Shown here in pieces: positions 43,981 to 53,135 of a DNA stretch of 64,000 nucleotides. The notes beneath the pieces are model-generated. The model saw only the letters and a list, made by a program, of their open reading frames with translations. It did no database searches and was not told the DNA's origin. This stretch comes from Paenibacillus sp. E222. Its GTDB lineage: Bacteria > Bacillota > Bacilli > Paenibacillales > Paenibacillaceae. The first letter of the stretch is position 1. Every line of letters begins with the position of its first letter. The stretch is taken from NCBI RefSeq assembly GCF_013401555.1, contig NZ_CP058552.1:5394001-5458000 (forward strand). The letters run 5' to 3'. Position numbers and translations under genes: made by a program.

Positions 43981-44268
43981 TTAATCTTCAAGTTCCCCTA
44001 AATCTTCTTGCAAGTTCTTAAGTCGTGTCCGGATGGTCTTAATCATACTGTGTACCTTGTTTAACTCAACCACTAATTTTTGCTCATTAGAGATGTTCGT
44101 TGCTGATGTTGAATGATCTGGAGACTTCCTTAACTGATCTAAATCCGATTCGTATGCCCGCCGCTCTTCCTCGGCTTTTGCCAATTCCTCCTCGGCGATG
44201 CTAATCTGGTGCTCCAGATAAATGATGTCTGAGGAGTTGCCGTGAGTTAAGCGCTGTGAATACGTCAT
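43981..44268 (-). CDS. Small coiled-coil protein, function unknown
   Basis: A 95-aa protein starting eight bases after the oxidoreductase stop codon, with GAGGTG as ribosome binding site. Residues 18-50 (IIYLEHQISIAEEELAKAEEERRAYESDLDQL) and 63-93 are long amphipathic helices with Leu/Ile heptads and charged faces, so it should form a coiled coil. No family recognised. It is co-transcribed with the FAD oxidoreductase and could stabilise or tether it, but this is a guess. Confidence 0.7.
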   Translation of the reverse strand: MTYSQRLTHGNSSDIIYLEHQISIAEEELAKAEEERRAYESDLDQLRKSPDHSTSATNISNEQKLVVELNKVHSMIKTIRTRLKNLQEDLGELED

Positions 44269-44276
44269 AGTTCACC

Positions 44277-45407
44277 TCATTTCTGATGATCCATTGCTTT
44301 TCCAAGGTCATATGGCTGAATATCGATATCTAACTCCATACCAAGAGCCAACTTGGCCAGTTGACTTCCAATAAAAGGCCCCATCGTTAAACCGGAAGCT
44401 CCAAGCCCGTTGGCTGTAATCAAACCATTCCAACCTGGGACAGCACCCATTACCGGAAGAAAACCTGGTGTAAATGGACGAAATCCTACTCTTACTTCCT
44501 GAAACGTGCTATCAGCTAAACCGGGAGCCAGTTCCAATCCTTTATTCAAAATTTCCTGCATTCCGCCTGCGGTTACTCTTGTATCGTATCCTTCAATATC
44601 ATTTTCGTGAGTCGCTCCGATCACAATCTTCTGTTGATCAAAGGCTAACAAATATTGATCCGAAGGAGGCATGACTACAGGCCAGTTCCCAGTGTCCTTT
44701 CGATCGTGAACCTGCAAGTGCATAATTTGTGCCTTCTGATAATGAACCTTAAAATCAATGCCCAAGGGCTTCAACAGTTCATTAGCCCACGCGCCGGCAC
44801 ACACAATTACCTCGTCAGCCGATATGACTTTACCGTCCACAACCACTCCAGTTACTCGGTCCGATTCATATTGAAGTGTCGCGTCTCCATCAATCAGAAC
44901 CGCTCCATTACGCTGTGCCGATCGGATTAAGGCATCACGCAGTGCACGTCCATCGATACGCGCAGCACCGCTGATGTATACTGACTGAAAGCTCTCCTCC
45001 AGAAGAGGAAAACGCTCATGGGTTTCTTTTGCATCCAGACAAGTAATATCCGCAATCTCTGGTGCATCTTCTTTACGAAGGTGTGCTCGCTCCTGCATCT
45101 TGTTGATTTTCTCCACATCCGTATGAATACTAAGAGCACCCACTTGAGCGTAACCTGTTTCCGTTTCCCCTTCGCTCTTGAGTTCTTCAATCAACCCGGG
45201 ATAAAAACGTGCACCCGCCTTGGCGAGCTGATACCAATCCTGATTGCGGCGCTGAGATAACCAGGGACAGATGATCCCGGCAGCAGCATCCGTAGCCTGC
45301 CCTCGATCTTTCCGGTCTATAAGAAGAACTTCCGCACCCCTTTTTGCCAATTGATACGCTGTGGAAGCCCCAAGAATTCCTGATCCTACGACGATGACTT
45401 TCTTCAT
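44277..45407 (-). CDS. FAD-dependent amine/amino-acid oxidoreductase (DAO family)
   Basis: A 376-aa flavoenzyme. The N-terminal Rossmann motif is VVGSGILGASTAYQLAKRGAEVLLID (GxGxxG). RGQATDAAAGIICPW follows, then VIVCAGAWANELLKPLG (GAW motif near 205) and the C-terminal GFRPFTPGFLPVMGAVPGW, NGLGASGLTMGPFIG. This is the DAO/glycine oxidase/DadA fold. Family members oxidise D-amino acids, glycine or sarcosine, giving imines and hydrogen peroxide. It is not under the TPP riboswitch, which lies downstream, but a ThiO-like role cannot be excluded. It starts after AAAGGGATGCAGTC and has its own promoter at 45439-45467. Confidence 0.9.
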   Translation of the reverse strand: MKKVIVVGSGILGASTAYQLAKRGAEVLLIDRKDRGQATDAAAGIICPWLSQRRNQDWYQLAKAGARFYPGLIEELKSEGETETGYAQVGALSIHTDVEKINKMQERAHLRKEDAPEIADITCLDAKETHERFPLLEESFQSVYISGAARIDGRALRDALIRSAQRNGAVLIDGDATLQYESDRVTGVVVDGKVISADEVIVCAGAWANELLKPLGIDFKVHYQKAQIMHLQVHDRKDTGNWPVVMPPSDQYLLAFDQQKIVIGATHENDIEGYDTRVTAGGMQEILNKGLELAPGLADSTFQEVRVGFRPFTPGFLPVMGAVPGWNGLITANGLGASGLTMGPFIGSQLAKLALGMELDIDIQPYDLGKAMDHQK

Positions 45408-45438
45408 GACTGCATCCCTTTCCTAAATCACTGTATCC

Positions 45439-45467
45439 ATTATAGCGTATACTATATGGTCTGATAA
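45439..45467 (-). promoter_or_regulatory. Promoter of the FAD oxidoreductase gene
   Basis: Minus strand: TTATCA (45462-45467), 17-base spacer, TATAAT (45439-45444), about 30 bases upstream of the ATG. Confidence 0.65.
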
Positions 45468-45649
45468 TGGCAAAGCATCGACATGATGATACGTGTTCCT
45501 AAAAGGTTTTCGATAAGTGGTTCATCGAAGTGAATAGACCGTTTAAATTAATGTCATTTATGTAATATAATTCAAATCATGTTTCTTTTAACGCTGTATC
45601 TTCGCCATTTACGCACACGACCTTTAACGAAATGAGGAATAACACAACG

Positions 45650-46465
45650 ATGCCGAAACCTAGTACGGGGAATTCACTGGATACCGATATGCCGCTTATG
45701 ATTACAGGTCAAAATCAGCTGACTGTAGATGAATTAATGAATTGGAACGGTCATTCACGGGATTACAGTATTGTGCAGTGTATCGGGGGAACAGGGAAAA
45801 TCACAGCCCAAAATCATGAGTTTTCAATTCGGGAAGGAACAGCTCTTATTCTGTTTCCAGAGGTGACATATCGTTACGACAATCTGAGTGATTCATTGTT
45901 GTTCGATTGTCTGTCTTTTAATGGCTATTTATTGCCCCGGTTTCTGCATACCTTGCAGATCGGGGAGCTGCGCGCCTTCAAGCCGGATGGAATGCTTCAT
46001 ATCCTGTTGCATGAAATAACGTTGGCGCTGCAGTCCCGACACAAGGATCAGATCTGGCACGTATCCGCATTGCTGTACATGCTTCTGGTCAGGTTAACTA
46101 TTGATGGCGATCGTTATGGTACTTATGAACGCTCGGATGCCCGATTAAAGCTGGGCGGACTAGTTACTTTTATCAAGCAAAATTATGATCAGGATATCTC
46201 GCTCTCCATGCTGGCTCAGCAAATGGACGTCACCGAGCAGCATTTGAATCGGATATTCAAAAAGGAATTCCAAATGACTCCGCTTGATTATCTGACACGA
46301 TATCGGTTATTGAAAGCGAAGGAAATGCTTGTCCATGACGCCGGAATAACGGCCCACGAGATTGCTCGGGCTGTCGGTTTCAACAGCGCCAGTTATTTTG
46401 GATCCGTATTCAAAAAATATGAAGGGATCTCTCCTATTGAGTTACGCAAGCAATACCAGGGTTAA
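45650..46465 (+). CDS. AraC family transcriptional regulator
   Basis: A 271-aa regulator (start ATG 45650, after GAGGA twelve bases upstream; an earlier ATG at 45632 would add six residues). The N-terminal 160 residues are a cupin-type AraC_binding domain (IREGTALILFPEVTYRYDN). Two HTH motifs follow: LSMLAQQMDVTEQHLNRIFKKEFQMTP and EIARAVGFNSASYFGSVFKKYEGISP. It is convergent with, and overlaps by four bases, the HAD phosphatase gene. It could control the same-strand cluster 46462-52888, but no operator evidence links them. Confidence 0.9.
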   Translation: MPKPSTGNSLDTDMPLMITGQNQLTVDELMNWNGHSRDYSIVQCIGGTGKITAQNHEFSIREGTALILFPEVTYRYDNLSDSLLFDCLSFNGYLLPRFLHTLQIGELRAFKPDGMLHILLHEITLALQSRHKDQIWHVSALLYMLLVRLTIDGDRYGTYERSDARLKLGGLVTFIKQNYDQDISLSMLAQQMDVTEQHLNRIFKKEFQMTPLDYLTRYRLLKAKEMLVHDAGITAHEIARAVGFNSASYFGSVFKKYEGISPIELRKQYQG

Positions 46466-47103
46466 AGAATCTCCATCGTAATCTCTGCCAGCGAGGTTAA
46501 CCGCAGATCATACTTCGAGAATTCCAAATTACGTGTTACCTCGTTAGGCACAATGACACAGCGAATTCCCGCGGCTTTGGCTGCCTTCAGTCCATTCGGC
46601 GAGTCCTCGAACACAACCGCTTCGGATGCCCCGATCCCGAGACTCTCCAGAGCAAGCAGATACAATTCCGGGTCCGGTTTGACCCGCTTCACATCCTCAG
46701 CTGTATGAATAACATCGAATAGTTCGAAAATGCCGAGTGTACGCAAATAACCATGAACCCAATCCCGGGTAGAGCTGGAAGCAACGGCAAGCCCAATCCC
46801 TTTTTTACGGGCAGACTGGAGCAACTCATGCACGCCTGGAAGAATTGCTGCCTGTCCAAGGTAGGCTTCGTATTTCTGTTCAGAGAGTAACTTGATATGA
46901 TCGTGATCGATCGGTTTTTGCAGCGCTTGCTCCAGATATTGAAAAGGATGAAATTCTTCAAACGATGTCCCTACATTTTTCGACCAAAGCTCCAGGCCAA
47001 GTTCAAGTCCATGCTCTTTATAAATATCGCGAAAAGCATAGAACCAAGGTGTCTCCGTGTCCACAATCAGTCCATCAAAATCCAAAATAAAAGCTTTTAC
47101 CAT
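46462..47103 (-). CDS. HAD superfamily hydrolase (beta-phosphoglucomutase/phosphatase-like)
   Basis: A 213-aa HAD enzyme. Motif I is DFDGLIVDTETPWF (nucleophile Asp near 8), motif II VASSSTRDW (Ser near 108), motif III with Lys in DVKRVKPDPELY, and motif IV VFEDSPNGLKAAKAAG. The helical cap is inserted after motif I, as in beta-phosphoglucomutase and 2-deoxyglucose-6-phosphatase families. It likely dephosphorylates or isomerises a sugar phosphate. It is the last gene of the run starting with the GT2 gene; the 47-base gap to the DUF1349 gene suggests co-transcription. Confidence 0.88.
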   Translation of the reverse strand: MVKAFILDFDGLIVDTETPWFYAFRDIYKEHGLELGLELWSKNVGTSFEEFHPFQYLEQALQKPIDHDHIKLLSEQKYEAYLGQAAILPGVHELLQSARKKGIGLAVASSSTRDWVHGYLRTLGIFELFDVIHTAEDVKRVKPDPELYLLALESLGIGASEAVVFEDSPNGLKAAKAAGIRCVIVPNEVTRNLEFSKYDLRLTSLAEITMEIL

Positions 47104-47150
47104 TCCGCTTTTCTCCCCCCAATGATCAGCCGATTAGCAGGGAGATGGGC

Positions 47151-47744
47151 TTAAAAGCGTGCAGTCACATCCGGACGGGTAACATTCATCGATAAAAAGT
47201 GACAGGTGCATCCCGTTCCGGCTGGTGACTGTCCAACAACTCCAGCCCGGATCTCCCCCTCTATTGGCATGCCGAAATATCTAATTAATTTCCACTCCAC
47301 CCCATCGGGTGAATAAAAGAATGAAATGCAGTCCTCCACTTTACGTATGCGCAGATAAGGATTGGTTACGGGAACTTCAACCGAATTGCAATCGTCGGAT
47401 GAACCTTCCTTCGTTACTACCGACACAATGGTAGCCGCTTTTCCATCATATTCAAAACAAAGCTTGCACCAGTTTCGCTCATCCGCCATCACCATCAAAC
47501 ATCCGGAATCATATTGGTGTTTCATGTCCACGGTTAGCTGGGTCGTCATTTCAAAATCGTTAGGCACCGGCATCGACAGAAATGGCGCGGTTGCACGGAT
47601 ATGCTTACCCGCCGGGTCCTGGAAAAAGTCCGTATCAGCCTGAGCTTCTACAATTAGAACGCCTTGATCGGTATAAGACCAGGTCTTCGGCTCATTAATC
47701 CAGTTCATTTGGTTTCTTGTTTCTGTTGCAAATACGTTTGTCAT
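47151..47744 (-). CDS. DUF1349 protein (concanavalin-like, REE1 family)
   Basis: A 197-aa protein starting at the ATG after GGGAGGCATAG. It has a jelly-roll with the family motifs: QADTDFFQDPAGKHI near 35, DSGCLMVMADERNWCKLCFEY near 90, FFYSPDGVEWKLIRYFGM near 155, and GVVGQSPAGTGCTCHFLSM near 178. DUF1349 proteins have a concanavalin/lectin-like fold that may bind carbohydrate; one yeast member (Ree1) acts in galactose metabolism. No signal peptide, so it acts in the cytosol. It lies 66 bases after the MFS gene. Confidence 0.85.
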   Translation of the reverse strand: MTNVFATETRNQMNWINEPKTWSYTDQGVLIVEAQADTDFFQDPAGKHIRATAPFLSMPVPNDFEMTTQLTVDMKHQYDSGCLMVMADERNWCKLCFEYDGKAATIVSVVTKEGSSDDCNSVEVPVTNPYLRIRKVEDCISFFYSPDGVEWKLIRYFGMPIEGEIRAGVVGQSPAGTGCTCHFLSMNVTRPDVTARF

Positions 47745-47809
47745 TTCTATGCCTCCCAGGTTCATTTTCTGTATTATATATTCGTTTCATATACAGAAAA
47801 CCCCTTCTC

Positions 47810-49054
47810 CTACATATTTTTGTAAGTGCTAATCACTTGGGAGTGTTTCTGAGGATCAGGGAGGAATAACATAATGACCATGAGTACGATGTAAAGTGCA
47901 AGAATGACACTGAACAACAGCACGGGATTATAGTGATACAGCAGACCTGTCAGGTAACCTGATGGAATCGCTGTTAATGTCATGACCGTCTGCACGGCCG
48001 AGAACATATCCGCTTTTTCATGTGTACCCAATCGGTTCATAAGCAGTGAGTCCCGGTACGTTTGCAAGATGAAATTGCCTGCCGCCAGTACAATTAGAGT
48101 CAGAAATAACATGGCTATATTCCCCGCAGGTATCAACAGAAAAAGTATTGCCCCCACTGTACTCAAAATGATCGAGAAACTGACATACTTTTCTTCTGAA
48201 CGCCGTTTCAGACGCGGGATAATGACTAAATACAAGAGCATGACGGTTACAGCGGTGACGACCGGGATAAATGATATAATCTGATCATTGAAGTTTAACT
48301 GTTCCTTGAAAAAAATTACCTGGAAAAAGTTCAACTGCAGGATCAGATTGGATAGCACCGTGATCAGAATAATCGGTAAAAGCCTCCGTTTATAGAACGA
48401 TTTGCCGAAAAGTCGCAGACTGGAAGCCAGACTCTGGATCACCCGGGTTTGGCTATGCATTCCCATAAGTTCCTTCCCTACTGCGGTCTCATCCGTATAT
48501 CGGTTGCGAATGAAGAACATGACGGTCATGAGAATGCCACCGACAAAATAAATACTGGCCAGTGTTGGCACAATGCCAAAATCGGCAATCACTACCCCGG
48601 CGATCGGTGTCAGTACTCCAGCACCCGTAATGATCATGTTGAGAATGGCGAATACCTTGGATCGCTTGTGTTCCTCAACATCCTCAATAATTAGACAGTT
48701 GAAGGAAACGGTCACAAATTTGGAGGTTGCATTCAGCAGGTAAGCGATCAGAAACAACCAAAAGTTCTGGGAGAAAGCCCAGATGAACATGGGAACACTC
48801 CAGGCAATCAGATCAAAGATCAGCGTTGTTCGCTTGCGCCCAAGCTTATTCGTGATTGAACCCGCAAATAACTGAAATATAAAGGCAAAATAAAGATTCA
48901 CCGAATTGATCAAACCAATTTCAATATCCGAAAGTCCGGCTTCCTTCATATATAAAGGAGCATAAAAAAGAACAATCGTGCCCGGGATGGCCCACACCGG
49001 TTCAAGTAAGATGGAGTACCGCGGATTTCTCGGCAAATCCTGTAGCAGCTTCAA
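47810..49054 (-). CDS. MFS transporter
   Basis: A 414-aa membrane protein with twelve predicted helices. The probable start is TTG (49054) after GGGGGAG with seven bases. The motif A region reads LFAGSITNKLGRKRTTLIFD (about 55-75). The halves show many Phe-rich helices, as in sugar/drug MFS proteins. Within the GT2/aminotransferase gene run it could import the substrate or export the product. Direction and substrate are not deducible. A stem-loop without T-run separates it from the dehydrogenase gene. Confidence 0.85.
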   Translation of the reverse strand: MKLLQDLPRNPRYSILLEPVWAIPGTIVLFYAPLYMKEAGLSDIEIGLINSVNLYFAFIFQLFAGSITNKLGRKRTTLIFDLIAWSVPMFIWAFSQNFWLFLIAYLLNATSKFVTVSFNCLIIEDVEEHKRSKVFAILNMIITGAGVLTPIAGVVIADFGIVPTLASIYFVGGILMTVMFFIRNRYTDETAVGKELMGMHSQTRVIQSLASSLRLFGKSFYKRRLLPIILITVLSNLILQLNFFQVIFFKEQLNFNDQIISFIPVVTAVTVMLLYLVIIPRLKRRSEEKYVSFSIILSTVGAILFLLIPAGNIAMLFLTLIVLAAGNFILQTYRDSLLMNRLGTHEKADMFSAVQTVMTLTAIPSGYLTGLLYHYNPVLLFSVILALYIVLMVIMLFLPDPQKHSQVISTYKNM

Positions 49055-49086
49055 TCGATATCTCCCCCCTTTTCTGCGGTGTTTCA

Positions 49087-49115
49087 CCGCTGCGAATACC
49101 TGCTTTTCGCAGCGG
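49087..49115 (-). other. Intercistronic stem-loop
   Basis: CCGCTGCGAA and TTCGCAGCGG form a perfect 10-bp stem around a 9-base loop, with no T-run on either strand. It lies between the dehydrogenase stop and the MFS start, so it may protect the upstream mRNA end or reduce downstream expression. Confidence 0.6.
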
Positions 49116-49138
49116 CAAAACCGCCAATATCTACATGC

Positions 49139-50170
49139 TTACAAGATCAGAGCTGTTTTAACCGAATTCATGGGCAATTTCTCTCCGGTACGCAGATGAT
49201 ATCCGATTGTCCCATTGAATGCCTGTTCATAATCACTCAGCAGTTCCGTAGAGGTAACCATTTGCTCCAGTTCCGGAATACTTTGTGCAAATTTCAATGC
49301 TGTACTGATCATCGAGTGATTAGCTACCGCACCAATGATACTAATGCCATCATTAATCACGGCAGTTGATTTAAACGTCACTTCATAGCTGTCGTCATAA
49401 CCCATAGGAATGATCTTGCCGCCTTTGGCAATCATCTCAAATCCTACATGAAGCTGGTTACCAACCGCGTCCACTACAATATCAAACTTCTTGTTATTAT
49501 TGATCTCGTATACTTTATCCAGTGTCAGATCCTGAGGATAGAACACATGATCCGCGATCTCTGAAGCGAACTCTTTGCGGAATGGATCAACTTCCGTGCC
49601 TACAGTAAGCCTTGCCAATCGTTTGCTCACAAGCTGACACAAGGAACCTATTGCACCAGAACCGAGGACCAGTACAGAGTCACTTGGCTTAGTCCCTGCT
49701 TTCATGAACGTCTGAAGTACACATCCGAGTGGTTCGATCATCATGGCCGTTTCCCAACTCATGGAATCCGGTATGGGGTAGATATATTTCTCGTCCCCAA
49801 CGTAATATTCTGCAAAAGTACCGTGAGTGGTCATACCTACTTGGTAGTCATCAAAGTTTTCGCAATAGATGAACAAACCTTCACGGCAATAGGAGCAGGT
49901 ACCGCAAGATTGCGTGGGATCAACCAATACCCGATCACCCACCTTGAAACCACGAACTTCGTCGCCCACCTCAACCACTGTACCTACACCTTCATGACCA
50001 ATAATCGTTCCTTTATTCGCCGGAACTTTGCCTTTGACAATATTCAGGTCTGTACCACAGATGCCTGAACCATAGATTTTAATCTTTACCTGGTTTGGCT
50101 TTTGTATGGTTGGCTCCTCAATATCCTGGTAAGTCACCTGTTTAAGATCCTGATATACGAGTGCTTTCAT
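49139..50170 (-). CDS. Zinc-dependent medium-chain alcohol/polyol dehydrogenase
   Basis: A 343-aa MDR enzyme. The catalytic zinc ligands are in GICGTDL (Cys near 38) and GHEGVG (His-Glu near 59). The structural zinc lobe is CGTCSYCREGLFIYC (four Cys near 89-103), and the NAD-binding loop is VLVLGSGAIGSLCQLV. It resembles threonine, sorbitol or scyllo-inosose-type dehydrogenases. It could oxidise a sugar or polyol hydroxyl to a ketone for transamination by the enzyme encoded directly upstream at 50420, but this pairing is inferred from position only. The ATG follows AGGAGGAATATTCA. Confidence 0.9.
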   Translation of the reverse strand: MKALVYQDLKQVTYQDIEEPTIQKPNQVKIKIYGSGICGTDLNIVKGKVPANKGTIIGHEGVGTVVEVGDEVRGFKVGDRVLVDPTQSCGTCSYCREGLFIYCENFDDYQVGMTTHGTFAEYYVGDEKYIYPIPDSMSWETAMMIEPLGCVLQTFMKAGTKPSDSVLVLGSGAIGSLCQLVSKRLARLTVGTEVDPFRKEFASEIADHVFYPQDLTLDKVYEINNNKKFDIVVDAVGNQLHVGFEMIAKGGKIIPMGYDDSYEVTFKSTAVINDGISIIGAVANHSMISTALKFAQSIPELEQMVTSTELLSDYEQAFNGTIGYHLRTGEKLPMNSVKTALIL

Positions 50171-50225
50171 TGAATATTCCTCCTAGTCGATGTTTTATAT
50201 AAGTTGAAATAAAGATTTTACACAA

Positions 50226-50360
50226 TCCACTCCGATGACAGAACAACCTTCCAATCGCTGTTATCCCCAGATTCTTTAATTCCTTTTTTTAAAGGGGAAC
50301 ATCCGGGGATAAAGGCGAGCGCTCCGCTTTTTCAGGTTTATTCTGTCCTCTCCGTTCACG
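50226..50360. repeat. Imperfect inverted-repeat (MITE/REP-like) element between two genes
   Basis: The left arm (50226-50275) contains ACTCCGATGACAGAACAACC and TTATCCCCAGATTC. The complement of the right arm (50298-50360) contains ACGGAGAGGACAGAATAAACC and TTATCCCCGGATGTTC, so the arms match imperfectly in inverted order. They enclose an A/T-rich centre. No coding potential. The flanking AT-rich tail contains a cre-like TTTAAACGTTTTCG at about 50399, with two mismatches to the consensus. Confidence 0.6.
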
Positions 50361-50419
50361 TGTAAATGAATAGTTCAACTAATATAATTTGAATAAAATT
50401 TTAAACGTTTTCGTAAATC

Positions 50420-51700
50420 TCAATTCGAAAGGTGTTCCTGTTTCAGCATCTCTTTCCAGTCGGAAAGTGTCTGCAAGAGAGCTTCCTCCACCCATAGCAA
50501 TTCTTCCCGTGTATGTGCATCAGAGAAAATTAAGTACCCTTTGGTAAAAATTCCGAAGTGGGCCATTCGTTTGACCATAAACTCACGGAAAGGATCGGTA
50601 TGGAAGTTTTCCTCCGAAATAGAGCTAATGGAGAAGCTTGCATAGGTCCCCTTCAGCACCAATTGATCGGTTAATCCAAGAAGCACGAGTTCAGCTTCGA
50701 TCAGATCCATAATCCGAATGGTAGCCTCGCGCCAGCTAGGCCATACTTTAGCGCTTTTCATCAATCGCTCACATGCAATCGCTGCCGCGAGTGCAGTGGT
50801 CTCGCTGGAATGGGCGTTGCTGAATCTGACCTGTCCTGATAATGACATCAAATGTTCCGGTCCCATTACGGCTGCGAGTGGCAGTCCATTCGCCATACCT
50901 TTGGAAATACAGAGCAGATCCGGCCAGATGTCATACTCCCCAGCTGTAGCTTGCTTGCCCATTCGAATACCGGAGGTGACTTCATCAAATATGACAATGA
51001 TATCCAATGACCGACATAGGGATACAACTTGCGCCAACGGCTCACGTTTCCATTCATTTGGACAAAGGACAATGCAGGCGATATCCTCGGGAGAGGATTG
51101 GATTTGGGCCTCGATACGCTCTGGTGAGGGCTTGTCTATCCAGATCGTTGTGCGCTCGATATCCACGGGGATGCCTCGCTCTTTCGTTTCGCGGCCATAG
51201 TATCCATAGGCAGACCAGTCATGCCACCCATGATAGGCCGTCGCGATGACCCTGCTTTTGCCACTTCCTGCACGAGCCAGACGCACAGCTCCACTGACTG
51301 CATCTGCGCCGCTTTTGGTGAATCGCAAAGAGGGATAGCGGCCTTCAAACCGCTCCAAAATCAGTTCAGCGCATTCAAGTTCAATGTCAGCAGGAATCGA
51401 ATAACTTGTCCCTTTTTTCAGCTGATGGATAACGGTCAGTTGAACTTCGTGCCGTGCATGTCCCCATGGCGCCGTACCCATGGCCATCTCACAATCCAGC
51501 CATTCATTTCCATCGATATCTATAAAACGGGAATTGCGTGCTTCTGCGCAGCATACGGGTGTATATCCCGGAAATAATCGCTCTGGTGCTTTGGCTAACG
51601 TACTGCATCCGCTCGGAATGACCTTTTCGACATGTTCCAACCACTCCAGATTCCGTGTAAACCTTACGGCACGATCCAGCGTGCTCTCTTTTGATTTCAC
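50420..51700 (-). CDS. Class III aminotransferase (glutamate-1-semialdehyde aminotransferase-like)
   Basis: A 426-aa PLP enzyme. The N-terminal LDIDGNEWLDCEMAMGT-like stretch (FIDIDGNEWLDCEMAMGTAPWGHA, about 62-85), the PLP-phosphate region RFTKSGADAVSGAVRLARA (near 125), the Asp in IIVIFDEVTSGIRMGKQ and the Schiff-base Lys in LCISKGMANGLPLAAVMG all match the HemL-like subgroup. HemL itself is unlikely because heme genes are absent and the ends differ. It probably transaminates a keto-sugar or other ketone. It starts at GTG 51700 after GGGAGGAACC. The dehydrogenase gene lies 250 bases downstream and the GT2 gene 34 bases upstream. Confidence 0.88.
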   Translation of the reverse strand: MKSKESTLDRAVRFTRNLEWLEHVEKVIPSGCSTLAKAPERLFPGYTPVCCAEARNSRFIDIDGNEWLDCEMAMGTAPWGHARHEVQLTVIHQLKKGTSYSIPADIELECAELILERFEGRYPSLRFTKSGADAVSGAVRLARAGSGKSRVIATAYHGWHDWSAYGYYGRETKERGIPVDIERTTIWIDKPSPERIEAQIQSSPEDIACIVLCPNEWKREPLAQVVSLCRSLDIIVIFDEVTSGIRMGKQATAGEYDIWPDLLCISKGMANGLPLAAVMGPEHLMSLSGQVRFSNAHSSETTALAAAIACERLMKSAKVWPSWREATIRIMDLIEAELVLLGLTDQLVLKGTYASFSISSISEENFHTDPFREFMVKRMAHFGIFTKGYLIFSDAHTREELLWVEEALLQTLSDWKEMLKQEHLSN

Positions 51701-51733
51701 CTTTGGTTCCTCCCTGTTTACTTGGTTTGTGAG

Positions 51734-52888
51734 TTAGCGAACTTTGGAGCCTGGCCAGCAGCCGTCATATATGCGATCCATGGTAATGACATTGCCATAC
51801 AGATCAATGATCAGATCTTTAGCCCGATGAGCGTGTCTCATCTCGATCCAGTAACGGTTTTCCAGCAACCGGGCGAAATTGTCCACCAGAAACAGTAATC
51901 GGTTCTCGCTATGAATCAACTCCTTGCCCAGAACCTGCGGCAGCCAGATAGCACCATTAGAGTTAAAGCGGTTGGAATAGTCACGTACCTCAGCAACAGG
52001 TGCAATGTCAGCTTCCTCCAGCTTGGTCCAGAACGTTTCCGCGTCACTGCGAACCTCTGCAAGATCAATGCCAACGATCGGCAGATGCTGATATTCACTC
52101 TGGCTATCCAGTTGTTCTTTCAGATGACCGAATACGAATGGCCAAACATCGGCCTCAATTTCCCCACCCCACTTTTTCCAGAAACGTGCCAGATTGTTTT
52201 TCCGGTTGAAGTTGCGGTGAATGCCACTGCTCCGTTCCCAGTGATAGGCGAGAATATTCGGATTAATGACCGTATCATATCCGGCTGACCGTGCTCGCAT
52301 CTGATAATCAAAATCCTCATATCCGTTAAAGAACTTCTCATCCAGCTCGCCTACCGTTTCATATACTTCCCTCTTCATGCCGAACATGGCGAATACAACA
52401 AGCTGAACTGAAAAAGTTTCCTTCGGAATATCATCAGGCGATGCGTTCAGGAATAAGTGGCGGCCAATTGTATCAGCAAATGCAATACCACAATGCTGCA
52501 CACCTCCCGTTTGCGGATAGAGCAGAACACCGCCAATCATACCGATCGTAATGTCGCTGTCCATCGTCTCCTTCATCATTGATTGCCAGTTCGGTTGAAG
52601 GATCGTATCGGAATCCAGAAAGAAAATATAATCACCCTCTGCTCGCCGAAGTGCGCTGTTGATTGATACAGCACAACCGAGTGGAAAATCATGCTGAAGA
52701 ATTTCAATCGTTACCCCTTCTCTAACCTCTTGTTTCAGTTTCTCCAAATGCTGTAAAACAGCAGAACCGGAACCATCGTTGATAAAAATGATTTGAGTGG
52801 ACGGGCTGACGGTCCGCAGCAATGAATCCGTAAACAGGTTCAAAATGTTATAGTCCTGGTTAACTGGCACTATAATGGTGTAAAGCAT
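51734..52888 (-). CDS. Glycosyltransferase family 2 protein
   Basis: A 384-aa transferase. GT-A signatures: TIIVPVNQDYNILNLFTDSLL near 4, IIFINDGSGSA near 36, the DXD motif in YIFFLDSDTILQPNW (near 95), and FNGYEDFDYQMRARSAG near 192 (ED motif). The last 100 residues are unlike common GT2 proteins (LGKELIHSENRLLFLVDNFARLLENRYWIEM). It has no membrane helix. Likely activity: transfer of a nucleotide-sugar unit to an acceptor. It is the first gene of the 52888-46462 run. The ATG follows GGAGGGATTCC. Confidence 0.9.
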   Translation of the reverse strand: MLYTIIVPVNQDYNILNLFTDSLLRTVSPSTQIIFINDGSGSAVLQHLEKLKQEVREGVTIEILQHDFPLGCAVSINSALRRAEGDYIFFLDSDTILQPNWQSMMKETMDSDITIGMIGGVLLYPQTGGVQHCGIAFADTIGRHLFLNASPDDIPKETFSVQLVVFAMFGMKREVYETVGELDEKFFNGYEDFDYQMRARSAGYDTVINPNILAYHWERSSGIHRNFNRKNNLARFWKKWGGEIEADVWPFVFGHLKEQLDSQSEYQHLPIVGIDLAEVRSDAETFWTKLEEADIAPVAEVRDYSNRFNSNGAIWLPQVLGKELIHSENRLLFLVDNFARLLENRYWIEMRHAHRAKDLIIDLYGNVITMDRIYDGCWPGSKVR

Positions 52889-53135
52889 GGAATCCCTCCT
52901 GTTGGATATGATGGAATGCGTGCAAAAGCGAGTTGAAACGGTATCGCGTTTAGTGCGGATTATCGACCTCCTTGTCGCAAATACACTGTCTTAATTTGGT
53001 AATGATTTGAATCTACTAGAAATTTATATCATTTTTTGTAAGTTTGAAATCTTAAATTCTGAACTCTGTTAAAATTTGAATATGTACCGAAAAGAAAATA
53101 TGCGCCTTTCAAGTATCGCGGATAGCTCTCCACGC

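Noticed and set aside
43981..45407. FAD oxidoreductase as ThiO within the thiamine riboswitch unit
   Set aside because: It lies upstream of the riboswitch and has its own promoter, and no other thiamine genes are adjacent, so thiamine involvement is not supported.
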